Assembly: GCF_040869045.1 (NCBI RefSeq)
Contig: NC_090322.1
Coordinates: 168,344,672-168,408,671, forward strand
DNA from: Eurosta solidaginis
Taxonomy: Eukaryota > Arthropoda > Insecta > Diptera > Tephritidae
Reading direction: 5' to 3'
Length of the DNA stretch: 64,000 nucleotides
The notes below the pieces were generated by a model that made no database searches, was not told the origin of the DNA, and was given only the letters and a program-made list of their open reading frames with translations. Positions 22,720-34,332 of this stretch are shown in pieces. Within the stretch, counting starts at the first letter, position 1. Every line of letters starts with the position of its first letter. The position numbers were made by a program, and so were the translations under genes.

Positions 22720-22930
22720 GTCCATGCATTTTTTTCTGGTGATGAATTGGCAAAGGAAGGGGCTGCAGTTGGTGAATCTACGGTAGACTTCCCAATACGC
22801 TTGGAAGAAATCAAAGAGAGATAGGAGTTGCACATAATTCATCAAGCAGGAAAGGCGCAGAAAGAAGTGCGAGGCTGCAAAATCTTTAATATCATGTGCA
22901 AATCCTACGTCTTACAACGTTAGTCATGTC
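22720..22930 (+). pseudogene. LINE RNase H/C-terminal fragment
   Basis: The plus strand encodes 'SGDELAKEGAAVGESTVDFPIRLEEIKER', matching the 'ADELAKKGAS...VEVPIRLAEIKRRRD' region of the copy at 10300-11475. It then runs 'HQAGKAQKEVRGCKIF'. A stop and several substitutions break it. It lies just beyond the solo LTR, which probably inserted upstream of it. Confidence 0.7.
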
Positions 22931-23339
22931 GCTTAATACTATTTTCACACACACGGCTTATTGAATAATAAAGGCAGTTTTCTACATTAAGACGCTTATT
23001 GAGCTCAATCTTCCATACAAGATTCGAATCTATAATTATTTCATTAGTGACTAATCGAATGCCTAATGAAATCAAAAGCCCAATGCAACTCTGTTGGGAG
23101 CGTTCAGTTTCTTAATTTTTGGAGTGTTCAGTGCTTAAAAATGTCATTTGTCAAAGTAAATGTCATTGTCTGTCATATAGGATTGTCATTTTATTCGCTT
23201 GACATTTCATCCTTCATACTAATCGAGCAGTTACTTCTGTGTGAAAGCAAAAATTTACGATTTCATTAGAAGGTGAAATGAGATCATTAAGTTTCTGTGT
23301 GAAAACAGTATAAGGCTCATCATAAGCATACTAACTGTA

Positions 23340-23630
23340 CTTTGACTCTGACTGCCATGCGTATAAATTAGGGCTCGCCAGTTACAGTAATTGTATGTAG
23401 TGCGCGAGGGCAAGGCTGCAGCTACTAGTGCCGACAGAGTTTCCAGATACCGAGGCAGCTATTAAGATAGGATCCAGAGAACTTCTAGTTTTTGCCGAGG
23501 GGACGGAGTTACTTTATAGTTCTCCCTGGTCCGTTTGTCGGACAAGCGAACTCTGGTAATACTATGGACACACTCAGTCTATGTGTGGTTTTTATTGAGC
23601 GGCCAGTTTAATCTAAACCAGTCTTCATTT
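23340..23630 (+). mobile_element. LINE 3'-end fragment (RNase H LINE family)
   Basis: Shares 'gaacttctagtttttgcc', 'acggagtta', 'ctctggtaatactatggaca' and 'ctcagtctatgtg' with the equivalent blocks at 12600-12920 and 29330-29545. Diverged; no open frame. Confidence 0.6.
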
Positions 23631-23964
23631 TTGTAAGTTGAGCATTTGTTGGCCAAAAAAGTTTTAATTGGTATTTTCGTAAGTTCAAATAGTGTTGCTT
23701 TATATGGAACGTAAGTAAAGTATTAAAGGATTGATTTTCAAAAAGTTATTTTTCTAAATTTGTGCATTCTCATCTGTAATGCCTGCAGGTCCATAATAGC
23801 ACAACCAGGAAAACTTGAAAATTTGCTTGAAATTAAGGAGGCGAAAGAGATGTAGTAAAGGGTTTTCAAAACTGACCTAAAGAGGATGTAGAGGGGTTGC
23901 AGAAGGAGGTTGCAAATGCTAGCTAAATGAGATCCCTCATCCATCTAGAATGCTTAGGTATTGC

Positions 23965-24265
23965 TGAAAATAACAGGCGTGATAACCTCCGAAAAGATTT
24001 TAGGCCGAGCTTCTCTCCCAATTTGCGTCGTACTCCTTTTAATTTTTCATACAAATTGGCGGGACGGGACCTATTTGTTTTATGTCGACTCCGAACCGCA
24101 TCCGGAGGCTTGCCAAACACTGCCGAGGGGCGACCCCGCTTAGAAAAATTGTCTACTAATTAAAAAAACTTGTTTCTAAAATTTTGATGCTGCTTTGCCC
24201 GGGGCGTGAACTCAGGATCTTCGGATTGGTAGGCGGAGCACGCTACCATCACACGACGGCGGTCG
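23965..24265 (-). mobile_element. SINE-A, long form with internal deletion
   Basis: Minus-orientation SINE-A: 3' part 'gcgtgataacctccgaaaag' at the left; tRNA-like head at the right ('gcccggggcgtgaactcagg', 'ggcggagcacgctaccatcacac'). About 60 bp of the body are missing at 24106, where 'ccgcatccgg' joins 'aggcttgccaaacactgccg'. The B box is mutated. Confidence 0.82.
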
Positions 24266-24533
24266 CAATACAAATTCTTAATAATCGAGTGAAAAATCTT
24301 GTCGAATTCGGATTTTATTGAAAATCTTACAAATGACTATCAAAAATTAATTACTTTGAATAATTTACTATTGATATTAGAGAAAAAATTAATAAAATAA
24401 TTTACAATATATAGAAAAACACCAGAAAACAAATTTAGTTACACCATTTGCAGCAAAAATGTTTTTTTTTTAAATAGTCACAGATTCGGTCAGTAAAGTT
24501 AAAGAGGAAACGGCTGCTGTTCATTTTAATTAT

Positions 24534-25005
24534 TGTGGCGAATATTAGCAATTTCGATACATCACTATGCCGCTATGTAGTAAATAAATGCTACACAGCA
24601 ACAGCAATCCATATACACACACATGCATAGAGGGAAACGAAGAATATTTCAAACACATAACCATCAAATAAGAGCGGAGATAAAGTGCGTATATGGATGG
24701 CCTTACATTAAATTCAGATATACCTATATGTAGCCAAAGCCAATACGAGGTACATTAACGAGTAATAAATAAGTAACTGCTCGAGAAGGCTATTCGTGAA
24801 AAGTCTAAACCCTAGGAGAAATTAGCGAATCGGGTAACTGAAAGTATAAATGCTGCGCAAACTGAGGAATAATCAATTAGTTTGATTTTAAAACGCCATA
24901 AGTAAAGTACGCGAGTAATCTAATTGTGAAGTACTACTACCAAAGTAGTGTAAATAAAGAATGAATCAAGTGGCTCTGTGTGAAAGTGGAAAATATATTA
25001 TTTTA
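24534..25005 (+). mobile_element. Probable degenerate solo LTR, 3' end missing
   Basis: Begins TGTGGCGAATATTAGCA, resembling the start of the solo LTR at 22093 (TGTAACGAATGTTAGCA). It carries a TATA-like 'AGTATAAATGC' (about 24845) and a late block 'attgtgaagtacta...AATAAAG' like the 22093 LTR's 'attgtgaagtactttAATAAAG'. The expected TTCGCCACA end is absent; a TIR element begins at about 25013. A related LTR family; assignment tentative. Confidence 0.6.
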
Positions 25006-25012
25006 TTAAACA

Positions 25013-25421
25013 ATAGCCGTGTTTTTTTCACACGCGTATACGTTTACGTTTGCGCGTAAAAAAACGCTTATCCTCGCTTAGTTAATGCTTAGGAGACCCA
25101 TCTAGAGGCAGTGGTTAAATAACTAGCTACAGCACAGGGTGTACCGAAAAGCGGAGACACAACCCTCTGTTGTTTTTCTGTGTATAACATATAGCTGAAT
25201 CAGTTGCCATGAATTGTGGACACACATAGAATACATAGAATTAGTATAGAGGGTGAAACATAGACACATATTTGAGTTACATCTGAGTATAATGCGTATT
25301 GAAATTTAGTAGGACAATTTTTATGAGCAGCGATTTCAGAGGTGTATTTAAAGTTTGACGCGTAGCAGTCCATATAAAGTTTAAGCGTAAACGTCTATAG
25401 ATGTAAAAAAACACGGCTTAT
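25013..25421. mobile_element. MITE-like element with AGCCGTGTTTTTTT inverted ends
   Basis: Terminal inverted repeat AGCCGTGTTTTTTT (25015-25028) and AAAAAAACACGGCT (25405-25418). A second inner inverted pair (cgtttacgtttgcgcg and gcgtaaacgt) lies just inside. About 400 bp with no open frame. A flanking target duplication is not clear (ATA/TAT possible). Non-autonomous DNA transposon, superfamily unknown. Confidence 0.7.
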
Positions 25422-26779
25422 ATTGTGATTCCATTAAGTTTTTGTGTGAAATTGGTATATCATTTGATATTTTTTGTTCACTATCACCACCATGAAAACC
25501 ACTTAGCGTAGCGCAATTTCACAAATTTTCAAAATAATATGTTTCCCATGAAGTTTCTATTAGCGTAGTTATGTGATTGTCAGGGGTTTGACTTGCCGAC
25601 TTTAAATTTTAAAATTATTAAGAACAAAAAAGTTATTAATTATAAAAAGACTTGAAAGTATAATTATTTCAACCCTCGTATTTTCTAAGTCGAGTGCCCT
25701 TTTGCTCTATTGCATGTGGCATTTTCTTGATCATGCATATGTCGGCTATGCACAAGCATGAATATCGTTACGGTGACAACCTCAATTAAAATGATTGCAA
25801 CGCCAACAACAATCGAAACTATGTAGTACATATAGAACTACATATATACAAAAGATTGCTATCAAAAAGGGTCAGGTCGATTTTGTATTCAATATTCGCT
25901 GTTCAACACACACGGAAGTTAAGATATTAAATGTAGATAATAAAATGTGTTACTTAGAACAAAATAATATTCCTAAATACCGCTGCAAAATTTGCCAAAC
26001 ATGCTACATACATATATGCCGTAGTTGTATAATGTTAGGAAGCGCTTCAAGAAGAGCCTTCCTACAAGTTAAGTTCCTTTAAGCAATTTATATGTAATCT
26101 TTTTTAATTAATTTTGTTAAAGTACAGCTGCGGACACGAAAATAGCAGTAGCATTTTTTATCAATCAAATAGAGCTTCCATGAATGTGAAGTTATGCAAA
26201 TCAATCTCAAAAACGTTTTAGAAAAAATTCGGAACTTCCAAAAGTCTTTTTGCCCAATCATTTCAGTTCAAAGTACGAGCCTTTCAAAATTCGCATTAAT
26301 TTTGGCCATTTTTTTTTTTCTGAAGGCTATTTGAGACTTACTTCCGCAGCGCATAGCTTTATTTTTTTTATGGAGGAAACTCTCTTCGGAAAAAAATTAA
26401 TGCGAAGTTTGTGAGCCAAAATTGATTCGAGCTAGAAAACTGTAAACTCCAAAAAATGCATGGGCTGGTATCGTGTTATACGATCACGTCTCGAAAAGCA
26501 ATTTCACTTAAATGTGAATCTGCCAAAAGATTCGTAATAATTATTATAAGTTATGAATCTAATGAGTACCGGTAGCTACCATTTCACATATTTTAATAAT
26601 CCGATTGACCATTGCAGAGGCGTTGCGATTTAAAAAATTGATTTTGATCCCGGGCCTTACAACACGATACAGGCCCAGAAAACTCTATATAAGGTTGAAA
26701 TTTTCAAAAAAATTTCCGAAAACGTTTTTAGATTGGTTTGCATGGTTAGGCCCGGTTTTTCAGTGCAAGTTTAAACTCA
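25422..26779. other. No gene recognised; part shared with 34.9 kb
   Basis: A short frame at 25795-26082 has several Cys residues (CKICQTC) but no coherent domain, and I do not call it a gene. The stretch about 26470-26600 resembles 34950-35105 ('ttatacgatcacgt(c/a)tcgaaaa', 'ctgccaa', 'agttatg', 'taatccga'), so both belong to an unnamed dispersed repeat. Confidence 0.4.
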
Positions 26780-28215
26780 TTTTTATACTCAGCGTGCTTT
26801 GCACACAGAGTATATTAACTTTCATTGGATAACGGGTGGTTGTACAGGTATAAAGGAATCGAGATAGATATAGACTTCCATATATAAAAATCATCAGTAT
26901 CGAAAGAAAATTGATTGAATCATGTCCGTCCGTCCGTCCGTCTGTCCGTTAACACGATAACTTGAGTAAATGTTGAGGTATCTTGATGAAATTTGGTATG
27001 TAGGTTCCTTGGCACTCATCTCAGATCGCGGTTTAAAACGAACGATATCGGACTATAACCACGCCCACTTTTTCGATATCGAAAATTTCGAAAAACCGAA
27101 AAAGTGCGAATATTTATTACCAAAGACGGATAAAGCAATGAAACTTGGTAGGTGGGTTCCCTTATGACGCAGAATAGAAAATTAGTAAAATGTTGGACAA
27201 TGGGCGTGGCACCACCCACTTTTAAAAGAAGGTAATTTAAAAGTTTTGCAAGCTGTGATTTGGCAGTCGTTGAAGATATCATGATGAAATTTGGCAGGAA
27301 CGTTACTCCTATTACTATATGTGTGCTAAATAAAAATTAGCAAAATCGGATAAAAACACGACCACTTTAAACAAAAAATTTAAAGTAAAATTTTAACAAA
27401 AATTGAATATTTTTACAGTATATATGTAAGTAAATTATGTCAACATTCAACTCCAGTAATGACATGGTGCAACAAAATACAAAAATAAAAGAAAATTTCA
27501 AAATGGGCGTGGCTCCGCCCTTTTTCACTTAATTTGTCTAGAATACTTTTAATGCCATAAGTCGAACAAAAATTTACCAATCCTTGTGAAATATGGTAGG
27601 GGCATAGATTCGATGACGATAACTGTTTTCTGTGAAAATGGGCGAAATCGGTTGAAGCCACGCCCAGTTTTTATACAGTCCACCGTCTGTCCTTCCGCTC
27701 GGCCGTTAACACGATAACTTCAGCAAAAATCGATATATCTTTACTAAACTCAGTTCACGTACTTATCTGAACTCACTTTGTATTGGTGTAAAAAAGGGCC
27801 GAAATCCGACTATGACCACGCCCACTTTTCCGATATCGAAAATTTTGAAATATGAAAAAATGCCATAATTCTATACCAAATACGAAAAAAGGGACGAAGC
27901 ATGGTGATTGCATTGGTTTTTTGACGCAAATTTAACTTTAGAAAAAACTTTGTAAAATGGGTGTGACATATACCATATTAAGTAGAAGTAAATGAATAAG
28001 TTCTGCAGGGCGAAATCAAAAGCCCTTGGAATCTTGGAAGGAATACTGTTCGTGGTATTACATATATAAATAAATTAGCGGTACCCAACAGATGATGTTC
28101 TGGGTCACCCTGGTCCATATTTTGGTCGATATCTCGAAAACTCCTTCACATATACAACTAAGGGCCACTCCCTTTTAAAACCCTCATTAATACCTTTAAT
28201 TTGATACCTTTATGG
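26780..28215 (+). repeat. T-element, 3'-truncated
   Basis: Starts TTTTTATACTCAGCGTGC (26780) and follows the 3826 copy block for block. The GTCCGTCC run lies at 26923, 'ccacgcccactttttcgata' at 27060, 'gggcgtggcaccaccca' near 27202 and 'atgatgttctgggtcaccc' near 28091. It stops within the first 129-bp unit near 28210, before any hairpin end. It is about 90% like the 3826 copy by eye. Confidence 0.85.
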
Positions 28216-28479
28216 CGTTATCTCCGGATAATGCCTGAAGATATTGGCAAATTTTCCAACAATCAAGTAAATTGTTGTGGAAGCTCAACGTGGAAGAGAA
28301 AATGAAGAAGGCCTCGCCGGCACTTTATGTATGTTAAAGAATGCTGGGGTTAATGCGGGGTTTATCACCCTCTCTCTCTCTCATTGGGTATTTACGGCGA
28401 TTGCTACTATGGAGTCCTAGTTTGGTGGACAACCACACAAAAAAACATACCTCAAAAAATGTGAGGGGGTATGTAGGCT

Positions 28480-29345
28480 ATCAATGCTTAGCACTACGGG
28501 AGCCCTGAAAACAACAACGACTGTTGCACTGTATGCCATTCTGCACATTCCACCTGGTGGCAAAGAACATATCGTAAGCAACAGTAACGAGGCTAAGTGC
28601 CTCGGGGCAACTTGAGCGCATACCATACGTTCATAGTGGTATAGCATCATCAATTACAGGACGAACAGACTACCTGATTCCGTATGTGCGCTTCGAAGGG
28701 ACCCTTAAATATAATAGAGGTGGATCGTTGGCGCAAGGGTGCCCAAATGGCTGCCGAGGCGATACATGTGTACAACGATGGTTCCAAAGTAGTGGAAGCT
28801 GGCAGATCACTGTAGTGTTTTTCAGGCCGAAGTAGTAACCGTAATCAAAGCTGTAGAAACACTGGAAGAAAATAGCTTTAACTGCAACAGCGTAAATTTT
28901 TATATTGACAGCCAAGCAGCAATTAAGGCAATAATCTCGCATAGCACATCATCTGGAAGTGTGTTAAAGTGTAAGAAATCGCTGGAAAGAAGTGGCACAG
29001 GGAGCAGCATACATCTATGTATATTGGGTACCAGGGCATATGGGAATAGATGGTAATGAAAAAGAGGATTAACTAGTTAAAAAGGCCTTCGAAGCTTGCT
29101 CTGTAGATGTCCAAATTAGATTAGAATTAGCGAGAGGTACGACCACGAGGTACAGGCGTGAACTTAGTGGAAGATTATGTGTAGGTCTTATAACCTTTAA
29201 CTAACAAAGTTACTCCTTTAATTAAAAAGAGAGGACTGTGACGGATATTTTAACTGGTCACTGCCTTCTGGCGTCACATGCCTTTAAATTAGGTTTGGTC
29301 AGTGATAGCAGATGTAGGAAGAGCGCTATTAGGAGTAATACGCTT
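28480..29345 (+). pseudogene. RNase H LINE fragment, second copy
   Basis: Homologous to 10500-11450. It shares 'ctatcaatg(c/t)(c/t)tagcactacgggagccctgaa', the 'acgaacagactacctgattcc' block, 'gaggcgatacatgtgtac(a/c)', the RNase H blocks 'FYIDSQAAIKAI' (about 28898) and 'WVPGHMGIDGNE' (about 29018), and 'gtcactgccttctggcgtcacatgcc'. Frames are broken by stops and a deletion within the RNase H core, where the first 'YTDGSK' block runs straight into 'LADHCSVFQAE'. Confidence 0.82.
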
Positions 29346-29545
29346 GTCAAATCTAGAAGCAGCAAGTGGTATAGGACCTAGAAAGTTTCTAGTATTATTA
29401 GCATATTCTAGGACGGAGTTATTTACAAAATAAGTAATGGTTTTTGATAGGGGTTTTCAGTTTGGTTAGTCAAAAAAACTTCTGGTAACACTACGGACTC
29501 ATTCAGTCTATGTGAGGTCCTCATAGACCAGCCAGTTTAACCTAA
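29330..29545 (+). mobile_element. 3' end of the RNase H LINE
   Basis: Directly continues the RNase H LINE fragment, with the 'gggagtaatacgcttgtcaaat', 'aagtttctagtatt' and 'cactacggactcattcagtc' blocks. The same 3' blocks occur detached at 12600, 23340 and 33181. This copy is what links them to the family. Confidence 0.65.
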
Positions 29546-29819
29546 GCTAGAGGTTGCAGACAACAAGAAAACTTTATTGAGTGCAAAAAAATTATCGAAT
29601 AAATTAAGAAAAAAATAAAAGACATAGGCCGATTTTGAGGCAGAATTCAACGCCAAGTTTTTAGGAACACCGAAGCTCTTAGGACCAAATAGGAAAATTT
29701 AAGGAAAACAGCCATGACCCCGTCCTAGGAATTGCTTCACATCGTCTACGTCATACTCTTGTTAGGGTGTCACTTACGATCGATCAAGATATTCTGCGTT
29801 AAATCCTAATTTTTGTCGA

Positions 29820-30215
29820 CCCGAAATTGTTATCGATGTTGATGGTCCTTTGCCGGATATAGATCCGGTACGTTCCGGTAAGAAGCACCATTCAGGTACT
29901 AACCCGACCATCTCGGGAACGATTTAGTATGACCACATGAAAGCTTCTAGGCCATACCGCCAGAGCCTCGACTGCTAAAGAAACATAATTTGACACGGGT
30001 AGGTGAGGTTGACAATTGGGGTGGAGAAGTTATAAATTTCGCTGGCAACCCCTTGAAAGGGTTGCGCTTGCCGTGGAATCAATGTGGTATTTAGGCTCCT
30101 CTTGTGACAAGCAGACCTGCCGCAGGTATATTCTAAGCCCCCTAATCCTCTGGGGCCCGCTGCTGTTCGTGCAAACCGGTGCCTCCAAATCATACGACTG
30201 CTCCAACGCAATGCC
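29820..30215 (-). mobile_element. R retroposon, minus orientation, 3' tail lost
   Basis: Minus-sense R family copy: 'gatgttgatggtcctttgccgg', 'ccggtacgttccggtaa', 'gaccatctcgggaacgattt', 'gccagagcctcgactg', 'ttcgctggcaaccccttg' and '...gccgcaggtatattctaagcccccta'. Its terminal hairpin and (CAA)n tail are missing on the left. The opposing open frame of about 100 codons is not a gene. Confidence 0.8.
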
Positions 30216-30660
30216 GAGAACCAGCCCCTGGCCCCGTCCCGCTCTTCAGTGGTTATTTGCCAGCTAAATACATACATACACTTATCTTAGCAATTTCAGA
30301 GAGGTAATTTGTAATGCACATAACAAATCTGAAACAATGAATCAGTGTGCACGGATATCATATGGCAAATCACACATACGACTGAAGTAATTTTATGCTG
30401 CATGGTTATTCATATAGATATATATCCATATTGTATAGCTCTCGGTCATATACCCCCAATTAAAATATATTAAAAAATCTCCTTCAAAATAATAAGGGCA
30501 ATTACTGTAGAGCTCATCACGTATTAATCGATCACCCAACAACAACAACCGATGTACATTTTACCGAGCCACAAGAAGAGAATCGCTAGTATAGTAAACG
30601 GAGGAATTAAATAGTATAGGATAAAAAAAGTTGGAAATCGTGTCGTTATTTTAATTTCAT

Positions 30661-31056
30661 TTAAAACAACAGCTCAAGAATCCTTGAAATGGTTTCTTGA
30701 CACCAAAAAAATATAAATAAAAAACCAAGCAGGGCAATTGTGGAACGGCGTATAAACATCACAAAGGCTACGAAAAATATACATACATAGATAGTTTTTG
30801 TTGCAATAAGCACGCATTGAATGGGGGGAAAGAAAGCGCATAACAGCAGCTGAAGACAAAAGAGAATGGTCAAAAATATAGCAGGAAGATATGTTGTCAA
30901 AGAGCCTGCAGTGTTGAAAATGGATATCTTTATCTTATGACTACAAGTCAACGTAACAACGACGAACTCCTCAAACTCCACACCAGTAATATCAATGTAC
31001 AATAACAAAGCTAGACAAAATGCAAAGGAATATAAAAGAACGAAAACAGCAAACAT
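30661..31056 (-). CDS. Hypothetical multi-pass membrane protein (unrecognised)
   Basis: A 131-codon ATG-to-stop frame that I do not recognise. The product is strongly hydrophobic, with about four candidate membrane segments: residues 1-22 ('FVLLYSFAFCLALLLY'), about 52-73 ('YLPAIFLTILFCLQLLLCAF'), about 81-103 and about 107-122. A short polar stretch (23-50) has acidic and Cys residues. Four close segments in so small a protein would suit a tetraspan-type fly membrane protein, but AT-rich antisense DNA also yields such frames by chance. It lies between an R retroposon and a T-element, with no clear splice sites or promoter. No other copy is present in the window, which slightly favours a host sequence over a repeat. 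Confidence 0.3.
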   Translation of the reverse strand: MFAVFVLLYSFAFCLALLLYIDITGVEFEEFVVVTLTCSHKIKISIFNTAGSLTTYLPAIFLTILFCLQLLLCAFFPPIQCVLIATKTIYVCIFFVAFVMFIRRSTIALLGFLFIFFWCQETISRILELLF

Positions 31057-31069
31057 TTAAGAAAAAAAA

Positions 31070-32105
31070 CAAGTAAGGAAGGTTAAGTTCGAGTGTAACC
31101 AAACATTACATACTCAGCCGAGAGCTTTGGAGACAAAATAAGGGAAAATCGCCATGTAGGAAAATGAACCTACGGTAACCCTGGGATGTGTTTGTATGAC
31201 ATGGGTATCAAATGGAAGGTATCAAAGAGTATTTTAAAAGGGAGTAGGCCATAGTTCTATAGGTCGACGCCATTTCGCGATATCGCCATAAAGGTGGACC
31301 AGGGGTGACTCTAGAATGTGTTTGTACGATATGGGTGTGAAATGAATGGTGTTAATGAGTATTTTAAAAGGGAGTGGGCCTTTGTTCTATAGGTGAACGC
31401 CATTTCGGGATATCGCCATAAAGGTGAACCAGGGGTGACTCTAGAATGTGTTTATACGATATGGGTATGAAATGAATGGTGTTAACGAGTATTTTAAAAG
31501 GGAGTTGGCCTTAGTTCTATAGGTGGACGGACGCCTTTTCGAGATATCGCCATAAAGGTGGACCAGGGGTGACTCTATAATGTGTTTGTACGATATGGGT
31601 ATCAAATTACAGATATTAACGACGGTTTTAAAAGGGAGTGGCCCTTAGTTGTATATGTGAAGCGGAAGGACAGACTGTGTATAAAAACTGGGCGTGGCTT
31701 CAACCGATTTCGTCAATTTTCACAGAAAACAAAACAGTTACTGTCATACAATCTATGCCCCTACGAAATTTCACAAGGAATGGTAAATTTTTGTCCGACT
31801 TATGGCATTAAAGTATTAAAAAGTATTCTAGACAAATTAAATGAAAAAGGACGGAGCCACGCCCATTTTAAAATTTTCTTTTATTTTTGTATTTTGCTGC
31901 ACCATATCATTACTGGAGTTGAATGTTGACATAATTTACTTATATACTGTAAAGATATTCAATTTTTTTGTTAAAATTTGACTTAAAAAAATTTTTTTTC
32001 AAATGTGGGGGTGTTTCATCCGATTTTGCTAATTTTTATTTAGCACACATATAGTAATAGGAGTAACGTTCCTGCCAAATTTCATCATGATATCTTCAGA
32101 AACTT
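31070..32105 (-). repeat. T-element, minus orientation, internally deleted
   Basis: Starts AACAAGTAAGGAAGGTT with hairpin GTTCGAGTGTAACCAAAC (two mismatches from the family palindrome). About four units of the 130-bp repeat follow (landmarks at 31184, 31315, 31446 and 31580). At about 31660 it jumps to the 'gcggaaggacagactgtgtat' block, skipping several hundred bases present in other copies. It ends near 32105 in the 'tttcatcatgatatcttca' block without the 5' signature. Confidence 0.8.
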
Positions 32106-33180
32106 AGGTTACATGCATTTTAAAATGGTTCTCACTCTCCTCACCTATGTAAGAGCTACGAAACGTTCGAGGATTTTGATTTTTAGTACGCAGTGTTACT
32201 ATAAGGCAGTTCCGAGTTTTATGCATTTGATAGAGGAAACGTTGCAATAGCAATGTTAAGCTGCGGATCGTGAACAACTTTTTCCATTTTAAATTTTTTC
32301 TTTACATATTTTGTTTTGTATCGACAGTTGCACAACTGCTATTCTATGTTTAAAAAATATTCTACAGTTTTTGATGTTGCATACATATTTGCAATGAAGT
32401 AGCAAATGCATAGTCGTATATTTTGCTAGTTTATTGTGTTAATATACCAGACCAGTTTGCAAATGCAATGATACTAGACCATTTGCACAAAATCTGAACT
32501 GCCCATACATTTTTCACCCCAATTTTTAAGCTATATGCAGTTTTTCTTAAAAATCAACAAAAAATACAAAATTTTACGTTTGAGCAGGTATGAATTTGCA
32601 ATTTATAACAAATGTTTTGTTATTTCTAGTAGACTAGGTGGAAAAAAATTGCAAAGGTACGCCCATAAATTTGAAGCTTATGTCGAGAGGGTCTCGGAAA
32701 CATTTCTTTTTTTAGATCCTTGCAAACTCAGCGACATTTTTGTTGTTGTTGAAACCTGGTTATTTTATATCTGATTTTTAATTTTTATGTCATAATTGTT
32801 GTCTTGGAATCTCTATGATTCCATCTAACTAATGTCCTTTTGTTTGTTTATAGATGTGTTTTGGAGTTGATCACATCGAGTCAAAGCGTACACAATTTTT
32901 CAAATCCAACTAAGTCTATTTGGTTTTCATCAAAACTGCTTAAGTCCAGTGTAAACACTGTTTTTTGTATTTTTGGTTTAATTTATCTTTTTTTTTTTGC
33001 AATGCCCTTCACACTCTTAATTGGCAAATATCTATACTGCTTAACAATAAGTATATTAAATGGGTAGATTTTCCCAAAGTTTGTGTAGGTTGGACCTTGG
33101 CGACTTTGACATGTTTCGACCCCATTAGCGATGATATCTGTAAAAAATCGTGTAAAAGAACTTTTTGGTCATTTTTTAAA
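32106..33180. other. No gene recognised
   Basis: AT-rich; short frames at 32535-32774 and 32840-33186 (hydrophobic, Phe/Leu-rich) have no identifiable domain. I see no repeat family here. Confidence 0.4.
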
Positions 33181-33265
33181 GATTAATTGTACCGTATTTC
33201 TAGTTACACTAGGTACTCATTCAGTCTATGCGAGATCCTCGCGGACCACCAGTTCAAACTAACCA
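33181..33265 (+). mobile_element. LINE 3'-end fragment
   Basis: About 80 bp matching the last part of the RNase H LINE 3' end: 'actaggtactcattcagtct', 'atgcgagatcctcgcggacc' and 'accagttcaaactaacc'. Same block as at 12850 and 29480. Confidence 0.5.
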
Positions 33266-34176
33266 TACCGTACTTCCAAGTATTAAAAATTATATTATAT
33301 AAAACACACAGAACATCCCTCTTAAGCTCGCAGCCCATGGCGTATTTATGAATTTAATAGACATGGGAGATGAGCGCATATATTTGGAGCCGAACTTAAA
33401 GCTGTAGACTTACAGCAACCTTGTATTCGTCATGTTTCAATACAGCATTTGCACTAGCCGTCCAAAGGTGTCTGATCCTTTCATAGCATAGTTGCGGGTT
33501 TAAATCGTGTTTCTTTACTTACTAGTATTTCTTAATCAGGATCTCTTATTTTATAATCATAAGCTCTATATTTTATTTCTTTTCACCTTGTTAAGTGGAA
33601 AATTAACAAATAAACGAAACAGAAGCCGTTTACAAATCCACCCCAAGTGCAATTGTAGCCAACTTTGAAAAGTAATAAACTTCACAATGTAACCGATGCA
33701 GTGACATTGGTAAGCGAATAACAACAACAACATGATATAAATAAAACAAACAAATTGAAAACAATATTTCGAAGAACTTGTTAGCGTTCTACCAACGAGG
33801 AGGCCGACCAACAGATGATTGTAATTTCAGGTAATTGACATTAAACGGCAATAACGATGTTTATACGAAGTATTGCATTTGTTATACCTGTCATGGACAT
33901 GAAATAGTACTTGTCAATATTAACTTAACCCTGAGGTTTGTAAGTTTCTGGGCAGAGAAAGACTGTCTGAAATCAATCAGGATGTGCCTACCACTGACCT
34001 TGTCAGATTTGATTTCGAGTTAAGATAGTGTAGTTTTGGAACCATACAAGGACTAAATCAGCGAACTTTATGTTACCACTTCGCCACTATTGTTTTTGAT
34101 CTCCTCAGGTGCGGACTTCACTTGCCAATATGTTGACCTAAAAAATCTACTAAGATCTTATTTTTTTAGCGATTAG
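33266..34176. other. No gene recognised
   Basis: Short frames only (33566-33811 -, 33835-34023 +), with no domain or splice support. No repeats assigned. Confidence 0.4.
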
Positions 34177-34189
34177 TTATTGTCAACAT

Positions 34190-34319
34190 GGCGGCCACCG
34201 TGGTGTGATGGTAGCGTGCTCCGCCTATCACACCGTATGCCCTGGGTTCAACTCCCGGGCAAAGCAACATCATAATTTTAGAAATAAGGTTATCGCGCCT
34301 TACATTTATTTTTATTTTT
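34190..34319 (+). mobile_element. SINE-A, short form (130 bp), with 13-bp TSD
   Basis: Plus-orientation SINE. The tRNA-like head has A box TGGTGTGATGGTAGCG (34201-34216) and B box GGTTCAACTCC (34245-34255). Then 'gcaaagcaacatcataattt', then a direct jump to the long form's 3' end 'atcgcgccttacatttattt' and a T-rich tail. About 220 bp of the long-form body are missing at a GGTT microhomology. Flanked by a perfect 13-bp duplication TTATTGTCAACAT (34177-34189, 34320-34332). It should not be called a tRNA gene: it lacks a foldable acceptor stem and sits in a retroposon. Confidence 0.93.
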
Positions 34320-34332
34320 TTATTGTCAACAT

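Noticed and set aside
25795..26082. Cys-rich ORF (CKICQTC) as a zinc finger protein
   Set aside because: Spacing does not complete any zinc-finger pattern and the frame is short, in AT-rich unique DNA.
34190..34262. tRNA gene
   Set aside because: A and B boxes are present, but the sequence continues into a SINE body and tail with its own target duplication, and the same head recurs at 15.3, 19.7, 24.2 and 41.1 kb. No proper acceptor stem is seen.
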